From assembly GCA_034008185.1 (NCBI GenBank), contig CM067086.1:36412007-36476006 (forward strand): a stretch of 64,000 nucleotides of DNA, written 5' to 3'. This stretch comes from Gorsachius magnificus (lineage: Eukaryota > Chordata > Aves > Pelecaniformes > Ardeidae). Position 1 is the stretch's first letter; each line of letters starts with the position of its first letter. The notes below the pieces were generated by a model that did no database searches, was not told the origin of the DNA, and worked only from the letters and a program-made list of their open reading frames with translations. This document shows, in pieces, positions 44,921 to 59,600 of the stretch. A program made the position numbers and the translations under genes.

Positions 44921-47099
44921 GTCGTGTGTTCGAATGACATCATATCAACGCAAGTAGCTGAATCCTGTAAGATGCAACTCTAAATCAAAAAATCCTTATA
45001 AAAATAGGGCATCAAAATGAAGTCTTTTTATTATGTGGAAAAGTTTTCAGAAAGTCTTTTGAAACTCTTTCTTTGATCCAGCTTTGGAATAATTTTGGTA
45101 GATTACTATTGTACGAAACCCGTAATTTATAGTAGCTGACCTAAGCTGCTCTTTGTATAACAGCCACATATGAAACAATAGCAGGAAAGTGAAAAACACA
45201 AGGGGAACTAAAACTGCTCTGTTTATTATTTAGCTCATAATTACATCTTCCTTATTTAATCTTTTGAATCCTGGCATGTTCTTAATAATACAGATTCAAA
45301 TAATATTTACTATACACAGGAGAGTTAGTTTTGAGTAACGCATTTAGACTATCCAAACTTTGTGTAACTTGTGACCTTTCCCTAACCTAAGCGAGGTCTA
45401 TTTTATACAGATCGTAGTAGATAGACGGTTTCTCTATAAATGGTGAAGTTGCTGCCAAGCTCCCATTGTTAGCAAGTTCATTTTTCAACAGGCACGCTTT
45501 AGGTTCCTATCACCCCACTGTAAGGAGCAAGCCCTTGAGGTTTCTTCTTTTGTCAACGTAATAAAATGACTATTTCGGAATAACCTGCAAATCCACAACA
45601 AACGGCCCTTTGTGACTTAGAATAACATGATAGGAGGAATTTTTTTGTTTGTTTTTTTTTTTTGCAGGCAGCCTCCAATTTTATTCCACAATGTTAAATT
45701 AATACTTGAGCAGCAGTTGCCTTAACATATCTATAAATGCATCCTTGAAATAACAGAAGCGTGTTTCCAACAACTGCTGTTCTCGCTCTGTGTTCACTAA
45801 CTGCAGAAGATCCCTTCAGAAGCTGTCTAAATAGTGAGAGTACTTCAGCTATAGTAGAAGGAAGAACCAAGTTCAGTTCTGTGTACTTTTTGTCGACCCT
45901 TGAGGAGCCGTAACCAACTCTGGTAAGTAAGAACAACCTGCAGGATGTAGAAGCTTTTTGTCAGAACGACTGTGGTCTGAAAACAGGGGGCCAGCCATCT
46001 CTTCCCTTCTGAGCCAAGCAGATTTTGGTGCAGGAAGAAAGCTAAACCTTTGCCTTCAACAGACCTTCTTGCAGAAGTGCTACACGAGCTAGGCATCAAC
46101 TTGCAGAAAGCAAATCTCCTTAATGAAAGAGGCTGGCATAACAGCTAAATGCCTAATATTGGCTCTGCCTGTTTTCTAGCAGCACCGCTGCACTCTTAAC
46201 TTAGTCCTTTGTACAAGTCTACTCTCAGTACAGGAGTGATTATACTGCAGTGGTGCCCTGCTCTGTGAACGTTCCCAGCCTGCAGAAATGACCTATATTT
46301 CAAACCAAGAGAATGAAGATGAGCATCACGATGCTTCCCCATCGCAACACAGCATGGAAATTTGAGGGCAGTCTGCCTGGTACCTCAAGCTGCTATTTAA
46401 ATTAGATTAAGAGCAAAATTGCTTAAGATGGTGGGCCAAGCCCAAATGCATACAGAACTGGAAACAGCACTCTGCAGATGTACTATCAGAAACAGAAGCA
46501 GGCAGTAGAAAACACAGGAGAGGCTTTTCAAAGGGGAAACAAGGATAAATGGGAGGATACAGAACAAAGGAATGTGAAATGGTTAAAAAAGATGGAAAAT
46601 GAAAAGGGGAGGATTTAATGGCAAATGGAAAGAGCCATGACTAGTCTTCTGTAGTAGTCTAGATGGTGGAGAAGTTTTATTCTTCTGCTCTGAGCTGGCT
46701 TTAGAGAAAGATTACTAAACTGATACTAATAATATGTCCCCCAAATACAGGAATGGTAAAAAACGTTTGCTTTTTATACTGGAGTGTGACCCACCATCAT
46801 GCTGTTCCTCCTGTACAAAGAAGTTTTACTTCCCCGTTCAACACAATTACAGCAATTCCTAAAGCTCAGAACAGGCCTTATTACAGTGCCTGTAAGAGCA
46901 GATGCTGGCAAGTCTATATACGCCAGCGAGAACATCATTCAGTTTTATGCACACTTCTGTTTTCTAGCTTGGCATAATTCATTAGCACACTCTACAGAAT
47001 ACTCCATAAAACTGGATTTGGCTTTAATGTTAAGGTTCTAATGACTACAGCGTTGTTTAAGAAAACAAAAACAACAGACAGCATACACACAGTAGTCTC

Positions 47100-47700
47100 T
47101 CCTCTAATATTAAAGTTGATGTTTATATCTGATAGAAAAAAATACACAAACAAGGGGTTTTTTTGCAAGATACAAGCAGGAATAACAAAGTAGTCTTAAT
47201 TTTTTTAATGTTCTGCTTTCAGCATTTAAAATAGTGACATAGCATAATTTTTATGGTGGCAAAGCTTGTTTGATAGCATGTAATGAAATTAGTACAGTAT
47301 GCACACTTCTGTGGCTTATTTCATCTACACTCTAATACAGAGATTCTTAAAGGGAGCAATATATAAAGATGAGGTCAAAGCTTTGATTAAAGACAGCTGT
47401 ACTGTTTTCCAACCTGTTATGTCACAGCATTAGGTAGAGGAATAAATAAACAAATACAAGCCTAACGTGATTTATCTGTGTGTCCCCACATAAATTTGTT
47501 TAATGTAAAAACAAATAAAGCAAAGCTTTAATGGAGGTTGAGCAGAATTTTCAACATCTGTGCAGATAAATTTAATTTATTCAAAAAGAAAAAGCAGCAT
47601 TAGTGCGTCATGTAAAAGCTGATTTAAATGATTTCATATAACAGAAAGCATATGCACAAGCTAAAACAAATTGAGTTTGCCCTTAAAACCCTTTTCACTC
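47100..47700. promoter_or_regulatory. Putative conserved non-coding element
   Basis: Continuous complex AT-rich sequence without repeats and with few CG dinucleotides, including GATTTAAATGATTTC (near 47620) and GCAGCATTAGTGC (near 47595). It resembles a distal enhancer in texture only. Confidence 0.2.
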
Positions 47701-50700
47701 AGACAACCATTAATTCTGAGTTTTCCACTACAATAATGTTAAATTATTTCTTCTTTTTTATTCTCGATTCTCTTTTTTCTTACACATTCCACTAACCACA
47801 GTTAAAAGTCCCAGGGGCAGCAGCACCCTAAATGCCTTCTGTGTAGCATCAGGCAGGTACACTTCACAGATTGCTTCTGTGTATCTTTACGGGCAGATCC
47901 TTAAAGCTGGTCAGGTGAAATAAGCTAAGCATAATACCTTAAATAGCTGAACATAAATGAGTTACAGGTGTTTGAATATTTTTTAAAAAAATAATCTTTC
48001 CACTATAACACATTCAGACCCAAGAAATAAGCTCTATGCGACAATAACTCACTGTAGTGGAGCTACACTAGCTTATCTCTGAAGCTAGGGACAGACTACT
48101 AGGAAGACCAAAGGTATTTTTTCCTGAAAATTAAAGATAAGTCAGAATGATAAACTCCGGTCTGAAACTTACCAAAAAGAGTTAAAGTGAAAACTAAAAA
48201 TTCACAATAAAAATACCGCATATGCATCTGAAAACTATAGCTGAAAAAAAAAAGCATAAGATTAATACCATTTCTTTTAACTCAAGGCAAGACTGTAAAA
48301 AGTCTGCATGTGATTTTTGAAATCATACAGGCGCACAAAGTATCACCTCAGCTGAAAAAGATGATGAATATGGACTGTAATGTTTTAAAGACCCTTTCCT
48401 TATGGAAGAGCTTATCAGCTTGTGCTTTAGGGAGACTGTTATCACACCTTTAATTCTCCAACACAATCCATACCTCTGCTTAACTTCTCTGAAACTCTGA
48501 TCACAGTGAGTATACATGCAAAACTCCCATTGACTTTTTAAAATATTTTGGCCTTTCCTGGATGCCAGTCAGCAAAAGAGCCCAATAAGCCACTATCATT
48601 AAGAAACCTCTAACTGAGAGCACAAACCTGAGGCCTGATACTGCCCCTCTGAGAGGCGATGAGGATGGGAATAGAATGAGATTGAACTCCTCGAAACTTC
48701 AAGGAGGGCTTACACCCACCTCAACGTACCTCTGACCTCGGTGGCTCCAACAAGAGGAAAACAATGCTCTTACAAGAATACCTAAGTATGCAGGAAACGT
48801 ATGCCCATCTGTGTGCTTTATTTGTCTTGTGGAACTGATCCAGTATGAAGCACTGTTTTATCCTTTTTTTTTTCATTCCCCTTCTTGAACACCAGGACGG
48901 TAATCTTCTTCAGAAGTAACCCACATAGAGAGCTCCTGCACATTGTTCTGTCGGACTTCAGTACGCCAGAAAATTGCATGTTACAGTACCTACAGGGGTC
49001 AAGACAGATTCCTTCCTTAAAGCCAGTTAAGAGAAAAATTCCGAGGTATGGATTCCCCAGGGGGCGGGGAGGAAAAGACAAAACACAAGGTATTTTTGAG
49101 TCATTAAACTACTTATTAAAAAACCCACAAAACTAACCCCAAACTTCACAGTATGAAAAATAAATCCTTGCTCTTCACTTTCACTCCCCCCCCCAAATGC
49201 TCTAATTTAGATTATTTTTTAATTGTTAACTTGGGATTTCATTGTTGATTTTAGCAATCAGATAGTGACAAAACAAACATACCAATTATTTTCGCAAAAT
49301 CTGGCTATTTATTGAAACAGCGAGAAATTAAGTGATCCTGTCTTACCACCTGGGCTTTATGAGCCATTCATTATATTGTTTTAAGCCCCAGAATAACAGT
49401 CTGTACCAATTTTCTACATCAGTGTAGGTGTTTCAGTCAGATCACTAGCACTGAATAAACTTGTGAGTGAAACCATAAAAAAGCCACGTATTTTTAAAGG
49501 TGACTCGGTAACAGGGACAAGAACCGAAAGTCGCATCTTTCAGCCTCTGCATTTTTGTCTTTGTTTAGAATGCTAGGAGAAGCCATCCAGAAGGAAGAAA
49601 GATTATGAGTATCTAGAAACTAGCTGTTTGACAGAGACAGAAATGCTGATAATGAGTGGGTTGTGTCTGCCTTTTTTGGCTGATCACAACAGAGGTCTGA
49701 AGCAAAACAGAAACTCTTGATGTGTTTGTGTAAAGAGGCAGTAGCATAAGGGCGGGCAGCAGGAGTTCAGCTGAAGTTCAGGGCAGATGCTGCCACTGGT
49801 TTACACTGCAGGAAAGTCAAATTGCTTCCGGATTTACCTCCTCCTCCTCCCAACATCAGCGTTGAGCCATGCTGTGGCGCAGAGTCACAATGTCAGTAGG
49901 AAAGCAGTCTTTTAGCAGGATACCACGTTCACGATGGCAGTCCAGCTCTTCAATAAATCCATACCAGTAGATGACTAATCCAGGGCCAAATCTATCAAGC
50001 ACAGAAGAAAATGAACTTACTTAGGTGATTGTACGAGGTGAGCGTTAATTCCCCGCCTCTGCCATTCCAACACAAGTAAATCTGTTCATTTCACTGCAAA
50101 AGTGGAGAGAGTATTTGACCTCCATTTAATTTTCAAATTTTAATCAGTGTTGAATTGATACATGTCATTAATACCCGATTCCATGCATAAAATGCTACTT
50201 AGAGACTCAAACAATCCCCATCAGAGTTTTGGTTTTTTTCCTTTGAATACTCTGCCCCTATCAGTGAAAAAAGACCTATGCCTTAAATATTAAATAACAT
50301 TTAGTATTTTTGATACATACAGAAGTCTCTCTTGCCACACACTCTGCTTTTTCAGATTTGGGCGTGCAGGCATTAAAAATACAGGGGTTTACGCAAGTCC
50401 CAGTTCATGCAGATTATAATACCACGAAGATAACAATGAATCCTTAAAATATAATCTCTACAAGGAGCTGTTATTCAGGTAATTATTAACGTAAAGCACA
50501 ATTAAAAAAAGAAAGTTTCTGCTGTAAGGTCTCTGAAACGTGCCCCAGGAATTCCTCAGATATCGCTAAGTCTGACTGATCTCCACTAGGCAGTCTCAGG
50601 AAGCAGCCCCATGGACTATTTTACCCATCAGGAAGTTCAGACCTTCAGGCTGGGTTCATAAAGAAGTAATCACTATCAATCACTGTATACTGCGATATGT

Positions 50701-53700
50701 TTTGCACATCAGTTTCACGTTTTTCCTACTGAGAGCACTTAATTAAAGGGCAGCACTACTTTTGGTGTAGTGTTGCAGGAATTTTACAGTGAAATCATAA
50801 ATTATGAATGTTGGGTTAGTAAAAGGATGTCTAAAAACAGAACTGCTTTCTGTAGTCTAACATTACAGCAGTCTGTACAACATTAGGCCAAAAAGCTTTT
50901 TCTTTCCTTGATTTATTATATGCTGTAGTGAACTTGCCAAAAACAACAGTGCAGGATGAGCTGTTAGATACCGTCTGTACAAGAAAAAGTTCAATAGAAT
51001 GTCATGTAATGGTTTATATGCAGAGCCCTGCTCGGGACTCAACCAATATGGTCGCCAATTTTTGTTAATGTTTAATTGCAATAAAATCGTGTTGGGGGGG
51101 ATGCACGGTAACCTAAATCTCCACTTAGCAGACAATACAAGCACTCAAAGCTGTGGGTAGTGCCAGACCGGCTTCATTAGGGTGGTTTCTTTCCAACAAT
51201 GGAGGGAAAACTCTATTTGATGTGCTCATGTAATGGAACAGGCATCAAAGGAAGAAGAAACCCCTGTGGCTTCCTCCTGCAGTTTCAATTAGATACGGTA
51301 GTCTTTTGCCTGAAACGGCTGCATAGCATTGCAACATTTCGGTTTATGGCTACTACTCTTCAGCCTAGAAGTGGCCGCAGTTTAGTGGCAAAGTAAATTA
51401 CCCCTGAGCATAGCTGAGGCAGCCCTGGCAAATGTGCTCTTTGCAACTGAAAGATGCTATTAGAAAGTGGCAAGGTTAAAACTCCGACAAATCCAGCTAT
51501 AGTAGCAAATGTGTTCAAACATGTTTAGCATTGAATAAAGCGCAGCCTAAAAAGTGGCTCATACCGAAGGACAGTCTTGTCTACACGCAACTCCCAAGTT
51601 TTCTCTGGATGGCCAACAACTTCACCCTCTACTGTCTCTGAGGTCTTCCCTCTGTTTGCCTTTGCTGAAGCTTGTGTGGGGCCACGACGTGCAGGGCCTT
51701 GCTGCAAGGAGGAGGCCGGCCAGCTTAGCAGCAGCGAGGAGCAAAAGGGCAAGTGAAGCCAAGGGCTGGTGGTCGCCACCTCCGAGGAGAGGCAGTAACT
51801 TGCTGATGCCGGATGGGCCTACTCGTGTTAGTTCAGAGACTACGGATCTGTTCCCACATCAACCAAACATAGAGAAGGGACAACTGGGTGGGGATGTACT
51901 TATGTACTAAACGAAGTTATTTAAGAAGCAAAACTCCCCAGAAGACAGGGAGCAGACCATACGTACATTTCTAATGGGCTATTTCATGCAAGGCAGAAAC
52001 TACGAAACGCACACGAGTACTTGCTCATTACCAGTGCGTGTGCCAGGTAAAATCTCGGTGCTAATGAGCAGCTGCTCAGCCCAAGTTTTGGAGGGCTCAT
52101 TTTGCTCTGTGTGGCAGTCTGAATCCCCTATCCACCATAAACACATGGGGCAGTGTGCTTAAGTCATTTGTTATTTTTTGAAACTGTAATTTTTAATAAA
52201 ATTAGTATTTCGAGAATCCTCAAAAGGCTAATTTATGTCTTTCTAGCAAATCATCACAGCTCAAGCACAATTTTTCAGGAATATTTTGAGCTTAAAAATT
52301 ATGTTCAGAAACGCCAAGTTTGACGATAGAATTTATATACAAGAACATCTGTATGCTGTTAATTGCAGGAGCAAGTACATCTTTAGCATGAATCCATCCA
52401 TCAATCCTGCTTTTGACTGTGTTATTACAGCAAAACTATTTGCCCCGTGCTGCCTAGGTTGCACTTTTTTCCGCCTATATTGTGTCATTCCTTCTATTAT
52501 AGCTCTATATCACACAGCCCGTATCACATAAAAACCATACCATACTTCTGTTTAAGAACACTTAAGTGCAGTACTTAAGACCAAAATGAACTTGTTGGCA
52601 CATTAAGCATTTGCCACTGACTATCAGGAACTCCTGCTGCTAAGTGCTAATTTCTCTCTCATTAACACTCAGAGTTGGCAAATGACAAACAATGCCACTG
52701 GTTAATTACTGCTGCCTTAATTTGAAGACACTTAACCTTTTTGTGTAAGGGGATGAGGTAGGGAAGTGTAACCTAGAAGTAAGAATTATGCTTTATAATT
52801 TGACTCCTTCCAAAGCGCTGATATGACATCATGAAGAATGAAACTAAGTGCTGTGAATTATAAAGTAAACCTACAAATGTATTTCTGCATCAATCATAAC
52901 ATTTAACAAGTTAGTGACTAACCTTGGTTTACACAGGAGAATAAACTAAAATGACAGAATGCTTACTTAGTATTGCTATGGAAAGGGGGACTCATTTAGT
53001 AGCTCTGAGGAGGAGGAAAAAAACCTTTGAATGTACCAAATGGTTCTAAAACTACTTAGATACAGTATGCAATATAGGCCAGGTTATCCCATTTCATATG
53101 AAAGACACACTGGAGAAAGTTTAAGCTTAAAACGAAAATCAAGCTTAGAAGGTAACAAACTATGGACTCCAACAGATTTTGTTCTTGCTCAGAAAAACTT
53201 TATAAATCCCTAAAAATGTGCTTAACTTGTATTTTTCCTCCTCTGTCTTTAGTTCTTACCCTGAAAAGCTTATGTGTGCAGGAACGTGGCAAAGTTATAC
53301 AAAACTGTAGTTTTACCTATTCCAGTGAAACTTACTTTTAGAACTTTATTTTATGTGGAGTTTCTTTTTATAGCTGAAAAGAAATCCAAGTAACTAAGGT
53401 TTGGTTAATTCCATGCAGTAAAAATAGAATAAACAGGAAATACAGAGGCAAGCTTCCTTCAGAATATAATAAATACAGCAAGTGAAAATTGTCCACATAG
53501 GTTGCATCAGTCTACTTAAAAATCAACCAGTAAATATGTAGTTATCATTGTATAAATCCTGGTTTAGTCATTGTCTAGTCTTGACACTGGAAGTTGAGAC
53601 TACAGGGCAGCCAAAGCCAATTTAGCTGTATTTTAGTGCGGGGTCAGAACACCAGAAGTGCCAAAAAGGAGGTAGGTAGGCTTATGATGACCCCATGGCA

Positions 53701-56349
53701 TGGCAAGAGGAGAGCAGGATTACAAAAGCCCATGGATTAGTTTAGGACAAATTTAGACTTGGTATAGAAGACTAAATTTAGTCTATGTACTAAGGGCAGC
53801 AGCGGGGTCTTTCAAAGAAGCAAGTGAAGGATTTGAGATAGATGCTGGAGACGATAGTAAAATACAGTTTGAGTATAGTTAAATATAGTTACAGGCTCAA
53901 CAGTGCTTTAGATAAAACTTATGTCTGACCATTAGTCAGCTTTGCACTAATTTAAGAGTGCTCAGAGGATCTTTTGTACTGGCTTAATGACACCAATTTT
54001 GAAAGAAACCCATAGTCAATGGAGTATAGATTTGTACATTGATAAACCTGGGACACTGGGCTTTGTTCTTGGAGTTTCATAGAAAGATGCTGAAAAGCCA
54101 GGACAGTAAAATTCAGTCAACCCAAAGCCAAATGGTTCTTTTTCTTAAAAATCACGTCTTTGTATAAACCAAGGGATCACATAAAAAATAAAAGGGAAAG
54201 AAAAAACTAAGTAACATGTGAATTTGGGTTTAACTTGCCCTCCAGTTGAACCAATTTTGTGCTAGAAAAGAAAAAAGACTGTTATTTATTTATCAAAGTG
54301 GCCTAGTAGGCTCACACATATTCTACTTCACTTCAAGAGCAACTACTTTCTAGTAATGTCTTTTCTTCTGGAATGCCTGTGTGGGGTCCATACTAGCTTC
54401 TAAGGATTTGCCTAGACATGTGGCTGTTGCGAGTGAATTTTTTCACCAGCAAAAGCCTTGCATGTGGTTTTATGAAAAATGCATTTTCAACACACTGCTC
54501 AATACTGAGCAGAAATGTAAAACATCTTGCAATTGTTTTAAAATAAATGTTCACTTTATTTATTCTTAGTCGATTTGTTATAGATGGGTAGTATGCATCT
54601 TGGCGTAATGTAAATAATTTTGATTCCAAGAGACCCTCATAATGAAATGCTGGCATATGAATTATTATTTCTAATATGCATGTATGTAAGCAAATATTTT
54701 ATCAAACAGATTCAGATGAGTATTCACGTTACACAAAAGCATAGCAGTCTACCTGGTTGGTGATTTTAATTATGAAGGTCACATCGGAATGTGTCTTTGA
54801 AGGACTACATTCTGGTCCCTTGCTTTTTAATGTCAGATCATCAACAGTGCCAGCTAAAAAGCTGGCTTTGTTTCCTTGTTTTTCTTTTTAAATATCAAGA
54901 AAATCAGAGCATTACCACTTGTACATCACTACTTATTTCCTGGGAAAAGGGAATTACAAATATTCACAAATAAATTAGTACATTCTAGTCAATTTAACAC
55001 AGCTTTTGAGAATCACAGTTGTGAGCAAACTGGTTTTACTTGTAGTACCAATAAACCCTGAAGACATAAGAATTAACCCCCCCTATAATATCTCGTAAGT
55101 TCACCATTTAAGGATTCACAACTTCATTTTAGTTCACTTGTAGAAGTCTCATTTGTGTCAGTGGAGGGAATTTAGATATTGGCAGGGCTAGGCTAGTAGG
55201 CAACAACTGCAGACCACATTTTCAAGTAAGGTCAATTGGCATCAGTCAGCCAACTTCCTTATGTCTAGACCAGTTTACTACCGCTGATGACACAGCGTTA
55301 TGTATCTTGGCAAACATTTAATAGCCACTGCCCAGAAACTGACTTTGATTAGCAAGAGATTTTCCATTTAAACAGTTACCACAAGCTAGTTCAGAAGTCT
55401 GTAACAAGGTGTTTCTGCTACCGTTCATTTATATAGAGATTTAGAATCAAATAAAGGTACTTGTGCATAAAGATAGTGCATTTTAAAAACTCTGAATGCA
55501 ATATAAAGATAACGGTGGGGTTTTATTATCCCTGTCACTTTTTAAATCCTCCACACACTTTTGTGATCCAGTAACACACACACACACACACACACAGAGA
55601 TTTAAATAAAAGATGCCCTCAGGGCATTACACAGCACCTGATATTTTTGACTTGACCAAATCTGGTCAAAAGACAGAAAAAAAAAATCCAATACTTACTA
55701 AAATCAAGTAACTGAGTAATATTTTTTGCTTGAAAGATCTGATCCTTAACCTGTAACTCAGAAGGCTACAATATTTTGGGGCCCAACTCCCTTAAGCTAC
55801 TTAATATTGTCTTCTGGCAGTAGCAACTGCACAAAAATATATTTGCTTGCAAATGTGGCTCAAGAAAAAGCTTAACAAGTTCTGATCACATAGGAAACTT
55901 GTCCATGGCACTAGTGAGCACTACATCAAGCCTCACACACAGAAGTTATCAGCATATTATGTCTCAAGGATCCAGGCATCCAGTTTATGCTGCTTAAGGT
56001 AAAATTAAGCAAGTAAAACTTAATCTGCTTTAAGCTTTGATGTTACCACAGTAGTTGGGGTAAGTCTTATTTTTACTGAAGAGAAGGAAAAAAAATTAAA
56101 GTCTATTAATATTCTATGAGACTCCCACTTCTAAGGAGTTTTTGACTCAAAAGTGGGAATTCCTTTTGGGCTGAGAAAGGTAGGCATTTCCATGAATGCC
56201 AGATATTGATGTTACATGCTATTGATGTGGAAGTTGGAGCTGTCAGGTGAAAAAAAGGTGGATGGAAACTAATATCCAGGCCTCTGTCTCTATCGTCACA
56301 CCTCTCTTGGATATGATTAAATCTTAATGAGCTTTTTTTTTTTTTTTTA
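47701..56349. other. Gene-poor desert segment
   Basis: Unique AT-rich DNA with a C-rich run near 49186-49194, a (CA)n microsatellite (55573-55596) and a T19 run (56331-56349). The moderately GC-rich patch at 51590-51800 holds overlapping frames on both strands (51525-51779 minus, 51554-51910 plus) without recognisable domains. No exon or transposon is supported. Confidence 0.45.
55573..55596 (+). repeat. (CA)12 microsatellite
   Basis: Twelve uninterrupted AC/CA units, probably length-variable. Confidence 0.85.
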
Positions 56350-56665
56350 CACTACCTGTCTTTTTATCTCAGCAATGTCACTGTTAAGGCATCAATCACA
56401 TAGCAGCATTTCATCAGGCTTGTAATATGATTTAATTGCTTTTGGCATTTGGAGAAATAAAAACAAATCAAGTGATATTTATGTGGATATAAGAGACTGT
56501 TTAAAATATTTTAGAATTTTGCATAGCACAATTTTTAAATGCATATTAATAGAATGCAGCAAAACTGTGCAAATCACTGTCATTAAAATATTATAAATAC
56601 AATATAACTTTTAGCTGCATAATACATTTTTAATAAACAAACTGTCGAAACACATTATTCACTTA
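56350..56665. promoter_or_regulatory. Putative conserved non-coding element
   Basis: About 315 bases of complex AT-rich sequence directly after a T19 run, dense in ATTA/TAAT cores (for example GATTTAATTGC near 56429, GCATATTAATAG near 56541). There are no repeats, CG is nearly absent and no frame is open. Of the distal part of the window it looks most like a conserved enhancer. Confidence 0.35.
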
Positions 56666-59600
56666 CACTTATTCATTCAGATCTGAGTACTGTTCTCCAG
56701 GCAAATAAAGGATTTTTATAATCTTCAATGACAAGTTAGGGTTTTTTAAAAATATAGTTCTCATGGAAATTAACTTTTAAAAGCTATGATTAAATAACAT
56801 TAAGGTTACACTGATTTACAAGGATCAAGGCTTTCTAAGTGAAGACTGATGCAGTGAGTGAGAAAGAAAACACATACTGGCTCAAGGCAGCTTGTCATTA
56901 AGACCAGAGAGCCTTGAGTGAACTTTGAATTTCTCAAGTTTTGTTGGTTCATGTCCTAACTTCTATTAATAACATATTATTTTGTTATTTATTAATAGTA
57001 TTCCAGATGCTCATCTCTGAAAGTGGCTGTGTGTACATAAGGTAAAACATTTTTTTTTTCAGTCTCATAGCAGACAGTGTTCCAGATACCTTACTTGGTA
57101 ATTTGGAGATAGGTCCAAGTTTCCCTGAACTATAAGGACCTTACTTCTCTTAGCCACCTCAACACAGGGCAAAGTGACTTCAGGCACCCTGGCTGTCGGG
57201 CATAACTAAGCAAAAGAAACCCAATCAAAAAAAATCTCAATCTGAAATGCACAATGTAAGAAAGCTTTCTACACCTTCTTTTTCAGAAGTTTCAGAAATT
57301 CCTTTGTGATGGACAGAGTCTAATATTCTCTACTAGCTGTTGCATCTACATACTGGTCTTTTATAATTCAGGGTTAGCACATTGCTTTACTGTACCTCTA
57401 CAAGTGCATTAACGTGTTCCTTTTCAAAGCAGCAATACCCCTCCATCCTGCAACATGCCATTTGATGACTAGTTTAGTAAAGCTTTGCCACTTCTATTCA
57501 AGTTGTGCTACTTGTATTTACCAGTTAGGACGCTGCAAGAAAGTTGCTGTCCATTGAAAAGGCAGGGAGAAAAGGTCGTTGGGCGCATTACAGAATTATT
57601 CCCTATACCGTCGCTGGAAGCAATGCTTTCTGACCAAACCCAGGCAAAGAACGGTGCTTCCCGAGGTACTTGCTTGTTACTCAGTTTCCCTGAGAAAACC
57701 ACATGCCATTCGTTCACCCGCCAGAGACTGTTGATGCAGGGCTGCGATTATTTGATTCTGCACATGTGAAGCGGCAGATCAGTGTTGAGGGGAGTTACTG
57801 AGGTTATTTCAAGCATTTTGTTAAACTCACAACAGTCCTCCCAAAGGAATGCTTGGCTGCAGCCTACCTCTTATCCCGCGTGACAGAACACATGAGAAAA
57901 GCTTTTGAGTACAGTTAAATTGAGGTCCAGGCAGCCATAAGTGCTGGTCAACTCATGTTGCCATTAGGTGATTAATAGTTGTTTATTTTTAGGGCTGGAA
58001 GCAACAGGCCACCCTAAGGCCAGTGCAAGATGATATCTGAATAATCTGCGAGCGCCTCACAGTTTGCAGCAACCCGTTCTTTCTGTGTAGCTGTTTTTCT
58101 GGTGACAGCGCTGGCCACAGTGATAGGGCATCCCAAAAGTGCATTTAACAGGGGACACACAGCTGCTCTCACAGCAATGTATTTTTGTTTAATAATTGTT
58201 GTAAAATAGAACCAAACTAACTGGAAAAGTTGTTCAGCAAATTTTGATAGCAAAAATGCTGATAAATAAATGTACTATATACCTGTGTGTTTAGCATTTG
58301 GCTGAGTATAAATCTTGGAGCCAGCATTAAAGCTACCTCAAGACATTTTGAATGAATTATTAGACAATTCTGTATCTCCAAATCCTTATACACAAATATA
58401 CAATAAAACAAACAATGTAACAGATGAATTAACAAATGGAGGACAGCTCGTTTGGGCTTCCAACTTCCCAGATCAGAGAATTAGTCCAAGACGGGATAGT
58501 AAATCACACCGAGTATCTTCACACAATGTTGCTTAGCAGTTAACTGCCACACACACTATTGTGCATAATTGACAGGCAGAAATATTTCATGTGTGATGCT
58601 GCACTTAAATTTACTGTTTCTCAAAGCGTAAGTCACCTATCCATATTAAGCAGGGAACAGATGAAAAAGAAAGTACTGCGTCTGCTGCCCCTCCATTACC
58701 CTGGCACCCGGTGCCCACCCAGAAGGAAAGCAAACGCCTCCTCCGACCTGGAATATTGTTGCTGCTCTTGGAATCTGCTGGCAAACTGTAATTGTGCCTG
58801 GCATTCACTCTTTTTATTACGAATCTATCACTTAGGTCTAATGCCTGAGGCTCTTCAGCTTGTCTCCCAGTTGATACAGTATCTGTACAATCCAAGTTGG
58901 CCCTGTCCCACTTTGTAGTTGAAGATAACTTAATTTTTCATTGTTATTCGGAAAAAGAGTGCATCCTGAGATAAGTAGCAACTTGAATTGCCTGCAAAAT
59001 ACCCAGTCTCTCAAAAGACTACAAGAACATTTCGCATGGTTTTAGGTTGAGATTGTTCTAGGGACTTTAGGAGACCATCAAGGCAATTCATAGAATTGTT
59101 ACATTCATTATTAGATCAAATAAGTGCATAACTGGGGATGTGCAAAGAAACCTACTTTCCTTTTCCACATGGAACAGCTTTTTGCCTTCTGTCTCCTTCA
59201 CTTTATATACACACACACACTCTTTATTTGTATCTATCAGCCAAACACAGCTCTACTGCAGGCACCTTCTGAAAAATTCATAATGCTATTTGGATTTATT
59301 TACAACTTATTTGTTCTTTCTTAGTATATACCTATGCTAGAAACAATTTAATTTCAACTTTCTTTGCATACTACGCACTGAACCTTTCTGGGCTCACTGT
59401 TAAGGCACAGAATTCTGTTCAAAAGGAAGATATACAAATGTACATTGGCATGTATGGGAGCCTAGAAGGAGGGAGAGGAAGACTCAGAGGAAAACGCTAT
59501 CACTTGTGAAGGTTTAAAAGCAATAGCAGATTAGTCGAGATAGCCAGTGACATATTACAACCCATGTCTGATGAGAATTGAGCCAGAAGTCTCCAACATG

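Larger units (their letters stand above)
41541..47099. other. Gene-poor desert segment
   Basis: Unique AT-rich DNA. It includes an AT-rich run (43560-43630, TATATAT-type), a possible exon (43952-44028), a perfect octamer ATGCAAAT (44913-44920) and a T-rich run near 45641-45664. Open frames are short and unremarkable. Confidence 0.45.
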
